A stretch of 64,000 bases of DNA from positions 1-64,000 of the forward strand of contig NZ_DASTPW010000010.1 of assembly GCF_035762065.1 (NCBI RefSeq). Direction: 5' to 3'. Below, piece by piece: positions 16,317 to 25,380 of the stretch. The notes under the pieces are model-generated. The model was not told where the DNA came from, searched no databases, and saw only the letters and a list, made by a program, of their open reading frames with translations. The number at the start of each line of letters is the position of its first letter. Position 1 is the stretch's first letter. The position numbers and the translations under genes were made by a program. The DNA comes from Methylibium sp035762065. Its GTDB lineage: Bacteria > Pseudomonadota > Gammaproteobacteria > Burkholderiales > Burkholderiaceae_C.

Positions 16317-17195
16317 TCATCGCGGGTTGAACAGGCCGTTCGGCTTCCACAGCAGCACCGCGATGAACACCGCGTACGACAGCAGCGACTTCAGCGACGG
16401 GCTGGTGTAGTGCATGCCGATCGCCTCGATCACGCCGAGCCCGAGCCCGCCGGCGAGCGCGCCGCCCATGCTGCCGAAGCCGCCGAGCGTGATGACGATC
16501 AGCGCGGTGACCGTGTAGGGCCCGCCCATCGACGGCGAGATCGTGTAGCTCATCGACAGCAGGCAGCCGGCGACGCCCGACAGGCCGAGCCCGATGCCGA
16601 ACATCAGCGGATGCAGCCGTTCGGTGTCGATGCCGACCAGCTTCGCGCCGGTGGGCGACTGCATCAGGCCGCGCACGCCCTTGCCCAGCAACGTGGTGCG
16701 CAGCAGCGCGATCAGCGCCGCGCTCGCCGCGAGCGCCAGCACGAACAGCAGCAGCTTGTTGGCCGCGAAGCCGGCGCCGCCGATCGAGACCGGCTCGGCC
16801 AGGTAGTCGTAGCCGCGCAGGTCGCCGCCCCAGACGCTCTGCGCGAAGTTCTGCACCAGGAACATCAGACCGAAGCTGGCCATCAGGCCGCGGGCCTCGA
16901 AGATCTCCACGTTCGCCGAGCTTCGCGTCAGGGGCCGGATGCACAGCCGATGCACGACGAGGCCGACCGCGAACAGCAGCGCGAAGCTCCCCGGGATCAT
17001 CAGCAGCGGCGAGACGCCCCAGCCGACGTGCGCGGCCCAGGTCGCGAAGGCGCCGAGCATCAGGAACTCGCCGTGCGCGATGTTGAGCACGCGCATCAGC
17101 CCGTACTGCAGGTTCAGCCCGAGCGCGACGAGCGCGTAGATGCCGCCGGTGATGAGGCCCGAGGCGATCAGCTCGAGCCAGGCGTGCAGGCTCAT
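16317..17195 (-). CDS. Branched-chain amino acid-type ABC transporter permease (LivH-like)
   Basis: A 292-residue LivH-type inner-membrane permease. The N-terminal GLITGGIYALVALGLNLQYG and VLNIAHGEFLMLGAF, and the later ITLGGFGSMGGALAGG, are family motifs. ATG at 17195 lies 10 bases after the stop of the binding-protein gene, with no strong ribosome-binding site, which suggests translational coupling. Substrate range in this family runs from branched-chain amino acids to amides, urea and aromatic acids; the linked aldehyde dehydrogenase favours a non-amino-acid substrate, but that is inference. Confidence 0.94.
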   Translation of the reverse strand: MSLHAWLELIASGLITGGIYALVALGLNLQYGLMRVLNIAHGEFLMLGAFATWAAHVGWGVSPLLMIPGSFALLFAVGLVVHRLCIRPLTRSSANVEIFEARGLMASFGLMFLVQNFAQSVWGGDLRGYDYLAEPVSIGGAGFAANKLLLFVLALAASAALIALLRTTLLGKGVRGLMQSPTGAKLVGIDTERLHPLMFGIGLGLSGVAGCLLSMSYTISPSMGGPYTVTALIVITLGGFGSMGGALAGGLGLGVIEAIGMHYTSPSLKSLLSYAVFIAVLLWKPNGLFNPR

Positions 17196-17205
17196 GCCGA
17201 CAACG

Positions 17206-18429
17206 TCAGGTCCATGCCGGCTTCGGCGCGACCAGCGGCGCGGTCGCGTTCGACTTCGGCCACACCACCTCGAACTCGCCCTTCTGCCACTGGCTCACCG
17301 TGCCCGGCGTGCCGACGTTCTCGCTGCCGGCGAAGCGGATCTTGCCGAGGATGGTCGCGTGCTCGTTGCCGGCCACGTAATCGCGGATCGCCTTGCGGTC
17401 GAGCCCCGCCTTCGCGACCGCGGCGCTCAGGATCTCCAGCGAAGCCCAGGTCGCGCCGCTGGCCCAACGGTCGGGCTCCTTCTGGGCGCCGAACTTCGCG
17501 ACGTGCGCGTCGTAGTAGGCCTTGGCGCCGGGGCTCGTCTTGCCGTTCCACGAGCCCATGCCGAGCACGCCTTCGGCGCCCGCGGCCATCACGTTGCGGT
17601 AGAGCTGGAACGCGGTGCCGACGCTCGCATAGAAGAAGCGCGGGTTGAAGCCGATCTCCTTGGCCTGCCGGCTCGCGAGGATGGTGTCCGGCGGGTAGCT
17701 CAGCGAGACGAAGGCGTCGGGGTTCTTGTCCTTGATCGAGCGCAGGACCGGCGACAGGTCCTTCACGCCGCCGGGGTAGCTCTTGTCCTCGACGATGCGC
17801 AGGCCCGCGCCCTGTGCCGCAACCTTCAGCGCCGCGTAGTTCTCCAGGCCGAACAGGTCGTCGACGTAGATGGTGGCGAGCGTCGTCGCGCCGCTGGCCT
17901 TCAGCATCGCGACCAGCGCGTCCATCATCGGCTTGGGTTGCTGCAGCATGAGGAAGAAATACGGCAGCTTCATCTCGACGAGCCGGCGGCTCAGCGCCGT
18001 CGGCGCGAGGAAGGGATAGCCGAAGCGGTTGGCGAGCGGCGCGACCGCGAAGTTCGCGTTGCTGCCCCAGGGCGGCAGCACCAGATCGACCTTGTCCGAG
18101 CCCATCAGCTTCTCGTAGGAGCGCACGCAGGTCTCGATGTCGCTGCGATCGTCGCTGCTCACCAGCTCGATCGGGCGCCGGCTGCCCTTGACGTTCAGGC
18201 CGCCCGCGGCGTTCTGCTGCTCGGCCCACAGCAGGTAGTTCGGCTCCTGGCTCACCTGCGCGCCGGTGGTCCACGGCCCGGTGCGCGCGATCGTGTAGCC
18301 GATGCGCACCGGCGTCGTCTGCGCGCGCAGCGCGGTGGGCAACGCCAGCGAAGCGGCGGCGGCCTGGACGATGCTGCGCCGGCGCACGCCGGCAGGCAGG
18401 GGGGCGGGGACGGTGCGGGTGCGGCTCAT
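17206..18429 (-). CDS. ABC transporter substrate-binding protein (LivK/Peripla_BP_6 family)
   Basis: A 407-residue periplasmic binding protein. The N-terminus has a Tat-like twin-arginine stretch (VRRRSIVQAAAASLALP) with cleavage expected after LRA. The mature protein starts PVRIGYTIARTGPW, the typical first strand of type I periplasmic binding folds. Later landmarks are LVSSDDRSD, FLAPTALSRR and SLSYPPDTI. The start ATG at 18429 has GAGGAGGAGA just upstream; the longer frame to 18507 has no signal-peptide logic. It is the first gene of the livKHMGF-aldehyde dehydrogenase operon and is divergent from an AraC-type gene 212 bases away, its likely regulator. Confidence 0.92.
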   Translation of the reverse strand: MSRTRTVPAPLPAGVRRRSIVQAAAASLALPTALRAQTTPVRIGYTIARTGPWTTGAQVSQEPNYLLWAEQQNAAGGLNVKGSRRPIELVSSDDRSDIETCVRSYEKLMGSDKVDLVLPPWGSNANFAVAPLANRFGYPFLAPTALSRRLVEMKLPYFFLMLQQPKPMMDALVAMLKASGATTLATIYVDDLFGLENYAALKVAAQGAGLRIVEDKSYPGGVKDLSPVLRSIKDKNPDAFVSLSYPPDTILASRQAKEIGFNPRFFYASVGTAFQLYRNVMAAGAEGVLGMGSWNGKTSPGAKAYYDAHVAKFGAQKEPDRWASGATWASLEILSAAVAKAGLDRKAIRDYVAGNEHATILGKIRFAGSENVGTPGTVSQWQKGEFEVVWPKSNATAPLVAPKPAWT

Positions 18430-18641
18430 CGGCGTCTCCTCCTCGGCTCGGGCCGGCCGGGTCCGCGGATTCTCGAAAGCCGCCGCGCCGCGCGCTTCGC
18501 CAGCCATGCACGCGACTTGCCGAAGCGTGCACGGCAGCCTCGGACTTACCCGCAGCCGCCGGGCCGCACGGTGACTGGGCGCTACGCTTCGGCGGCGGGC
18601 CGCGCCGAGGACCCGCGCCGAGGAACCTCTGCCACACCGCG

Positions 18642-19598
18642 ATGACCGCGCCTGCCCGCATCGTCACCACCGAGGCCGTGCCCGCGCGCGAGCGCGTGCG
18701 CGCCTGGGCCGAATGGATGGAGCGGCTGTTCCAAGGCCTGAAGTCCGACACCTACGGCGACACCGGCTTCGACGGCCGCGTCGCGACGCTGCATGCCGGC
18801 GACGTGGTGCTGTCGAGGCTGGAGGCGAACCGCCACCGCGTGAGGCGCAGCGCCTCGCTGACGCACGGCGAGCGCCTGCCCTACCTGAAGATCGTCGCGC
18901 CGTATGCGGGCTGTGCCGGCGTCGGCCAGCAGGGCCGCGAGACCTGGGTGACGCCCGACCAGTGGAGCATCTACGACACCACCGACAGCTACGCGGTCGC
19001 GAACCCGACGCCGCGCGTCGAGCACCTCATCGTGATGATCCCGAAGCAGCGCCTGGCCGACCGCGGCCTCGCGCTCGACCCGCTGATGGCGCGCCGGCTC
19101 GGCGGCTCGGGCGGCGTCGCGCGGCTCGCGCTGGAGACCATGCGCTCGGCCTGGCGCGAACTGCCCGGCATGAGCGACACCGCGGCGCGCGGCGTCGGCG
19201 ACGCGATCACGCAGTTCGTGCATCTGGCGCTGCTCGACCTCGCCGGCGAGGGCACCGCGCTGACGCAGCGCGAGGCGCTGCGCGAACGCATCAAGCGCCA
19301 CGTGCAGCAGCACCTGGGCGATGCGCGCCTGAGCGTCGATGCGCTCGCGCTGGCGCTCGGCTGCAGCCGGCGCCAGCTCTACAACGCCTTCAGCGAGGAG
19401 CCCGACGGCGTCGCCGGCTACATCCTGCGCCAGCGCCTGCTCGCCTGCCGCGCCGCCTTCGAAGACCGCGCGAACGCGCAGCGCTCGATCACCGACATCG
19501 CGCTCGCCTTCGGCTTCACGAACATGGCGCACTTCAGCCGCGTGTTCCGCGGCCGGCTCGGCGTCGCGCCGAGCGACTACCGGCGGGCGGTGGGGTGA
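18642..19598 (+). CDS. AraC family transcriptional regulator
   Basis: A 318-residue activator. Residues up to about 210 form an AraC-binding-like (FeaR/NahR-type cupin) domain. The C-terminal hundred residues hold the two helix-turn-helix motifs (LSVDALALALGCSRRQLYNAF and SITDIALAFGFTNMAHFSRVF) with the ending LGVAPSDYRR. It is divergent from the first liv operon with 212 bases between the starts, the layout expected for a local regulator that responds to the transported compound or its aldehyde. The ligand cannot be deduced. The stop lies 19 bases from the convergent livF of the second transporter. Confidence 0.92.
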   Translation: MTAPARIVTTEAVPARERVRAWAEWMERLFQGLKSDTYGDTGFDGRVATLHAGDVVLSRLEANRHRVRRSASLTHGERLPYLKIVAPYAGCAGVGQQGRETWVTPDQWSIYDTTDSYAVANPTPRVEHLIVMIPKQRLADRGLALDPLMARRLGGSGGVARLALETMRSAWRELPGMSDTAARGVGDAITQFVHLALLDLAGEGTALTQREALRERIKRHVQQHLGDARLSVDALALALGCSRRQLYNAFSEEPDGVAGYILRQRLLACRAAFEDRANAQRSITDIALAFGFTNMAHFSRVFRGRLGVAPSDYRRAVG

Positions 19599-19617
19599 GG
19601 CTCGCCTTCGAGGAAGG

Positions 19618-20331
19618 CTATTCCCCGAGGTAGGCCGCGCGCACCTTCGGGTCGTTGAGCAGCGCCTTCGCCTCGCCGCTCATCGTGACCTCGCCGGACT
19701 CCATCACGTAGCCACGGTTGGCAAGCGCGAGCGCGCGGCTCGCGTTCTGCTCGACCAGCAAGATCGTCGTGCCCTGCCGGTGGATGTCGTTGACCACCTC
19801 GAAGATCTTGTCGACCATGATCGGGCTGAGCCCCATGCTGGGCTCGTCGAGCAGCAGCACCTTGGGCTTGGCCATCAGCGCGCGCCCCATCGCCAGCATC
19901 TGCTGCTCGCCGCCGCTCATCGTGCCGGCCAGCTGGGCCCTTCGTTCCTTCAGACGCGGGAAGATCGCGAAGACCTTGTCGATGTCCGCCTCGACCTCCT
20001 TGTCGTCGCGGCAGAACGCGCCCATCTGCAGGTTCTCGGTGATCGTCATGCGGGTGAAGGTGCCGCGGCCCTCGGGCACCATCACCAGCCCCTGGCGCAC
20101 CAGGTCCCACGGGCCCTGGCCCTTGATGCTGCGGCCCATGAACTCGATCTCGCCGGCGCCGGGCGGCTGCAGCCCGGTGATGGCCTTCAGGGTGGTGGTC
20201 TTGCCGGCACCGTTCGCACCGATGAGGCTGACGAGCTCGCCCTGATGCACTTCGAGGCTCGCGCCCTTGACGGCCTGGATGCCGCCGTAGGCGACCTTCA
20301 GGCCGCTGACTTTGAGGAGGGTGTCGGTCAT
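19618..20331 (-). CDS. livF: High-affinity branched-chain amino acid ABC transporter ATP-binding protein LivF
   Basis: A 237-residue LivF with Walker A GANGAGKTT, signature MSGGEQQML, Walker B LLLDEPSMGLSP and the family ending VRAAYLGE. Unlike the paralogue at 14.5 kb it has its own stop codon. It is the last gene of the second livHMGF set, 15 bases downstream of livG. With LivG it drives ATP-dependent uptake through LivH/LivM. The canonical, well-conserved sequences of this set suggest it is the housekeeping leucine/isoleucine/valine importer. Confidence 0.95.
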   Translation of the reverse strand: MTDTLLKVSGLKVAYGGIQAVKGASLEVHQGELVSLIGANGAGKTTTLKAITGLQPPGAGEIEFMGRSIKGQGPWDLVRQGLVMVPEGRGTFTRMTITENLQMGAFCRDDKEVEADIDKVFAIFPRLKERRAQLAGTMSGGEQQMLAMGRALMAKPKVLLLDEPSMGLSPIMVDKIFEVVNDIHRQGTTILLVEQNASRALALANRGYVMESGEVTMSGEAKALLNDPKVRAAYLGE

Positions 20332-20346
20332 GAGGTCGGTGCGCGA

Positions 20347-21132
20347 TCAATGGGCGACGTGGGCGGCTCCGAGGTAGGCCTCAATGACCTTCTCGTTTCT
20401 CTGGACATCCGCGGGCGCGCCTTCGGCGATCGGCTTGCCGTAGTCGAGCACGGTGACGCGGTCGCACAGGCCCATCACCAGCTTCACGTCGTGCTCGATC
20501 AGCAGGATGGTGCGGCCGTCGTTTCTGATGCGGTCGATCAGCTCGCGCAGCACGACCTTCTCGGTGGCGTTCATGCCGGCGGCCGGCTCGTCGAGCGCGA
20601 TCAGCTTCGGCTCCGTGGCGAGCGCGCGGGCGATCTCGAGGCGGCGCTGGTCGCCGTAGCTCAGCGTGCGGGCCTTGAAGTCGGCGTACTTGCCGATGCC
20701 GACGTAGTCGAGCAGCTGCCGCGCACGCTCGGCGATCTCCGCCTCCTCGCGCTTGAAGCGGGGCGTGCGCAGCACGGCGCCGACCAGGCCGCTGGTGGTG
20801 CGGATGTGCCGGCCGACCATGACGTTCTCCAGCGCGGTCATGTCGGCGAACAGGCGGATGTTCTGGAAGGTGCGCGCGATGCCGGCCTTCGCGACCTCGT
20901 GGACGGCGCTCGGCTTGTAGGGCTTGCCTTCCAACTCGAAGACGCCGCCGTCGGGCGTGTACAGGCCGGTGATGACGTTGAAGAAGGTGGTCTTGCCCGC
21001 GCCGTTGGGGCCGATCAGGCCGTAGACCTGGCCGCGTTCGATGGTGATGCCGACGTCGCTCAGCGCCTGCAGGCCGCCGAAGCGCTTGGAGACGTTGGCC
21101 ACGCGCAGGACGGTGCGCTCGGGGTGGTTCAT
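20347..21132 (-). CDS. livG: High-affinity branched-chain amino acid ABC transporter ATP-binding protein LivG
   Basis: A 261-residue LivG with Walker A GPNGAGKTTFFN, the LivG-specific KAGIARTFQNIRLF, a full signature LSYGDQRRLEIARAL and Walker B LIALDEPAAGMN. These intact motifs contrast with the degenerate signature of the paralogue at 14.6-15.4 kb. The start ATG at 21132 is 11 bases after the end of livM. A much longer open frame upstream is antisense read-through over livM and livH and was not used. Confidence 0.95.
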   Translation of the reverse strand: MNHPERTVLRVANVSKRFGGLQALSDVGITIERGQVYGLIGPNGAGKTTFFNVITGLYTPDGGVFELEGKPYKPSAVHEVAKAGIARTFQNIRLFADMTALENVMVGRHIRTTSGLVGAVLRTPRFKREEAEIAERARQLLDYVGIGKYADFKARTLSYGDQRRLEIARALATEPKLIALDEPAAGMNATEKVVLRELIDRIRNDGRTILLIEHDVKLVMGLCDRVTVLDYGKPIAEGAPADVQRNEKVIEAYLGAAHVAH

Positions 21133-21143
21133 CGCGCGCCTCT

Positions 21144-22298
21144 TCAGGGGTTGATCGCCTGCGGCCGGGCGGCGGTCGCCTCGGCGTCGGTGAGCTTCGG
21201 CTGCGCCGACTTGCCGTGCTCGGGCGCGGGCCACAGCCCGCGCGGGCGCGAGAGCATCACGAGGATCATCGCCAGCGCGATCATCAATTGCCGCAGGATC
21301 GACGCATCGAGGCGGCCGTCGGTCATCTGCTGCAAGGGGCCGGCGACGTAGCGCAGCACCTCGGGCAAGGCCGCCAGCAGCACCGCGCCGACGATGACGC
21401 CCGGGATGTGGCCGATGCCGCCGAGCACCACCATCGCGACGATCATCACCGACTCCTGCAGCGAGAACGACTCGGGCGAGACGAAGCCCTGGAAGCTCGC
21501 GAACAGCACGCCAGAGACGCCGCCGAAGCTCGCGCCCATGCCGAAGGCGAGCAGCTTCATGTTGCGGGTGTTGATGCCCATCGCCTTCGCGGCGATCTCG
21601 TCTTCGCGGATCGCCATCCAGGCCCGCCCGATGCGGCTGCGCTCGAGGCGGTAGCAGATCAGCACGCTCACCACCACCAGCGCTAGGAACAGGTAGTAGT
21701 AGTTGGTGACGTTGTTGATCTTGAGTCCGAACAGCTCGTGGCGTTTGGCGAACTCGAAGCCGAAGAGCGTCGCGGAGTCGATCTGCGCCAGGCCCTTGGG
21801 GCCGTTGGTGATGTTGTAGGGCGCGTCGAGGTTGTTGAGGAAGACGCGGATGATTTCGCCGAAGCCGAGCGTGACGATCGCGAGGTAGTCGCCACGCAGC
21901 TTGAGCGTCGGGGCGCCGAGCACCACGCCGGCCAGCGCGGCCACCAGCGCGGCCAGCGGAATGGCCAGCCACAGGCTGATGTGCAGCCCCTCGGGGAAGG
22001 CCTGGGCGATGGCCGGGAAGGCCTCGGGCAGGTGCGTCGAGGCGAGCAGCGCGAACAGGTAGGCGCCCACCGCATAGAAGGCGACGTAGCCCAGGTCGAG
22101 CAGGCCGGCGTAGCCGACGACGATGTTCAGCCCGAGCGCGAGCAGCACGTAGAGCAAGGCGGTGTCGAGGATGCGCACCCAGGCGTTGCCGAACTGCTGG
22201 GCGACCAGCGGCAGCACGAGCAGGCCGATCGCGCACAGCACGAAGGCGAGCAGCTTGGGGCCGCTCGTGGCGGCATGGCGGGAGGACGAGGCGTTCAT
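21144..22298 (-). CDS. livM: High-affinity branched-chain amino acid ABC transporter permease LivM
   Basis: A 384-residue LivM permease with a long N-terminal part, about ten membrane segments, and the family motifs YVAFYAVGAYLFALL, REDEIAAKAMGINTRNMKLLAF and GGIGHIPGVIVGAVLL. The 40-residue polar C-terminus is common in betaproteobacterial LivM. The start ATG at 22298 lies 15 bases after the stop of livH. It forms the channel of the second Liv transporter. Confidence 0.94.
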   Translation of the reverse strand: MNASSSRHAATSGPKLLAFVLCAIGLLVLPLVAQQFGNAWVRILDTALLYVLLALGLNIVVGYAGLLDLGYVAFYAVGAYLFALLASTHLPEAFPAIAQAFPEGLHISLWLAIPLAALVAALAGVVLGAPTLKLRGDYLAIVTLGFGEIIRVFLNNLDAPYNITNGPKGLAQIDSATLFGFEFAKRHELFGLKINNVTNYYYLFLALVVVSVLICYRLERSRIGRAWMAIREDEIAAKAMGINTRNMKLLAFGMGASFGGVSGVLFASFQGFVSPESFSLQESVMIVAMVVLGGIGHIPGVIVGAVLLAALPEVLRYVAGPLQQMTDGRLDASILRQLMIALAMILVMLSRPRGLWPAPEHGKSAQPKLTDAEATAARPQAINP

Positions 22299-22313
22299 GG
22301 CGGCGTGGCCCTC

Positions 22314-23237
22314 TCAGGCGCGGTCGGCCACGCGCTCGCCGAGCAGACCCTGGGGGCGCAGCGTGAGCACGAGGATGAGCACGACGAAGGCGAAGATGTC
22401 CTGGTAGTGGCTGCCGAGCACGCCGCCCGTCAGGGCGCCGATGTAGCCGGCGCCGAGCGCTTCGATCAGGCCGAGCAGCACGCCGCCGACCATCGCGCCG
22501 GCCAGGTTGCCGATGCCGCCGAAGACGGCCGCGGTGAAGGCCTTCAGGCCCGGGAGGAAACCCATCGTGTGCGAGGCCGAGCCGTAGTTGGCGGCCCACA
22601 TCACCCCGGCCAGCGCGGCGAGCGCCGCGCCGATGATGAAGGTGGCGGAGATGACGGTGTCGGGCTTGACGCCCATCAGCGAAGCCACGCGCGGGTTCTC
22701 GGCGGTGGCGCGCATCGCGCGGCCCAGCTTGGTCTTGTTGACCAGGTACATCAGCGCGGCCAGCGTGGCGACGGTCACGCCCAGGATCAGCAGCTGCACG
22801 TTGGTGATGACCGCGCCGCCAATGGCGTGCGGCTCGGTGGGCAGCAGGATCGGATAGCTCTTGATCGTCGGCTGCCAGATGATCATCGCGATGGTCTGCA
22901 GCAGGAGGCTCATGCCCATCGCGGTGATCAGCGGCGCCAGGCGCGGCGCATTGCGCAGCGGGCGGTAGGCGAGCTTCTCGATGACGAAATTGAGGACGCA
23001 GCACACCAGCACCGCACAGGCCAGGCCGATCAGCAGCAGCGCCCAGCCCGGCAGGCCCGCGTCGCCCAGCACGCGGATCACGCTCCAGCTCGTCAGCGCC
23101 CCCACCATCAGCACTTCGCCGTGCGCGAAGTTGATCAGGTTGATGATCCCGTAGACCATCGTGTAGCCCAGCGCCACCAGCGCGTACATGCTGCCCAGCA
23201 CGAGGCCGTTGATGACTTGCTGAAGAAAGATGTCCAT
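22314..23237 (-). CDS. livH: High-affinity branched-chain amino acid ABC transporter permease LivH
   Basis: A 307-residue LivH permease beginning MDIFLQQVINGLVLGSMYAL, the canonical family start. Further motifs are INFAHGEVLMVGA, GRAMRATAENPRVASLMGV and FGGIGNLAGAMVGG. AGGAG lies about ten bases before ATG 23237, and the longer frame upstream is rejected on that basis. It is the first gene of a livHMGF operon without a binding protein in the window; LivK must be encoded elsewhere. The promoter should lie in the 183 bases between this start and the rarA terminator. Confidence 0.95.
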   Translation of the reverse strand: MDIFLQQVINGLVLGSMYALVALGYTMVYGIINLINFAHGEVLMVGALTSWSVIRVLGDAGLPGWALLLIGLACAVLVCCVLNFVIEKLAYRPLRNAPRLAPLITAMGMSLLLQTIAMIIWQPTIKSYPILLPTEPHAIGGAVITNVQLLILGVTVATLAALMYLVNKTKLGRAMRATAENPRVASLMGVKPDTVISATFIIGAALAALAGVMWAANYGSASHTMGFLPGLKAFTAAVFGGIGNLAGAMVGGVLLGLIEALGAGYIGALTGGVLGSHYQDIFAFVVLILVLTLRPQGLLGERVADRA

Positions 23238-23351
23238 CGGCCGAAGCTCCTGCCCGAGCGACGCACCGGCAAGCCGATGTCGCGGGTTCTTGATCGTGGT
23301 TGACAAGCCTTCCGAAGGACGGCCGCGCATCCTTGGCTGAAAGGCGTTAGC

Positions 23352-23374
23352 AAAAAGCCCGCCAGCAGCGGGCT
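23352..23374 (-). terminator. Rho-independent terminator after rarA
   Basis: On the minus strand AGCCCGC, loop TGCTG, GCGGGCT, then TTTTTG. It lies 47 bases after the rarA stop and isolates rarA from the second liv operon. Confidence 0.85.
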
Positions 23375-23420
23375 CGGTGGGCGGCAGTCTAGACAGCGCG
23401 GCAAAGCACCAAGCTGCGGG

Positions 23421-24737
<1,317 letters not shown>

Positions 24738-24753
24738 GCCGCCTCCGCGCGCC

Positions 24754-25380
24754 CTACTGCGAAATCACGTCGACGCCGGCGGGCGGCGAAAAACGCAGCC
24801 GCTCGGCAGGCACCGCCGCATTCGCCTCGAAGCCCTTGAAGTCAAGCCGCGAGCGTTGTCCGAAGGCGTCGACGATCTCGATCGCCGCGAGCAGCGGGCC
24901 CTTGAAGCCGATCTTCAGGGACTGGAAGCTGCCGTCCTTGGTCTTCGGCAGCGCCTGGGCCCATTGCAGGCCGTCGGCATCGGGTAGCGGCTTCAGGTCG
25001 AAGTCCCGGTCGATCGCACCGCCGGCGAGCAGCGCGGCCGGCGTCGAACCGAGCGCGCGGTCGAAGGGCCGCACGGTGACCTGGTTCAGGTCGACGTCGT
25101 AGAGCCAGACCTTCTGGCCGTCGCCGACGATCGTTTGCGCGTACGGCTTCGCGTAGTCGAAGCGGAAGCGGTTCGGCCGCAGGAACTCGAAGCTGCCGGT
25201 GGACTTCTTCGTCTTCGCGCCGTCGGGCGAGGTGACCGTCTGGGTGAAGTCGGCCCGGCCGCTCTTCGCTTCGGCGACGAAGCTTCTCAAGGCGTCGAGG
25301 GCGTCGGCCCGCGCGAGCGGCGCGACGAGCAGCGCGATCGCGACGAGGGGCGCCAGCGCACGGCGTTTCATTCGCGTCAT
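24754..25380 (-). CDS. lolA: Outer-membrane lipoprotein carrier protein LolA
   Basis: A periplasmic chaperone that takes lipoproteins from LolCDE and passes them to LolB. It has 208 residues from the ATG at 25380, which overlaps the ftsK stop as ATGA; a second ATG nine bases on (25371) would give 205. A Sec signal peptide (RRALAPLVAIALLVAPLARA) precedes the mature ADALDALRSFVAEAKSGRADFTQTV. The family core SFEFLRPNRFRFDYAKPYAQ, DGQKVWLYDVDLNQVTV and RSRLDFKGFEAN is clear. Translational coupling with ftsK and the conserved neighbour rarA support the call. Confidence 0.94.
   Translation of the reverse strand: MTRMKRRALAPLVAIALLVAPLARADALDALRSFVAEAKSGRADFTQTVTSPDGAKTKKSTGSFEFLRPNRFRFDYAKPYAQTIVGDGQKVWLYDVDLNQVTVRPFDRALGSTPAALLAGGAIDRDFDLKPLPDADGLQWAQALPKTKDGSFQSLKIGFKGPLLAAIEIVDAFGQRSRLDFKGFEANAAVPAERLRFSPPAGVDVISQ

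Noticed and set aside
20347..23004. An 885-codon frame that would fuse livG with upstream sequence
   Set aside because: The part above 21132 is an out-of-frame reading of livM and livH, which are intact; livG has its own ATG and the usual length. This differs from the livF-dehydrogenase case, where both halves are real in one frame.
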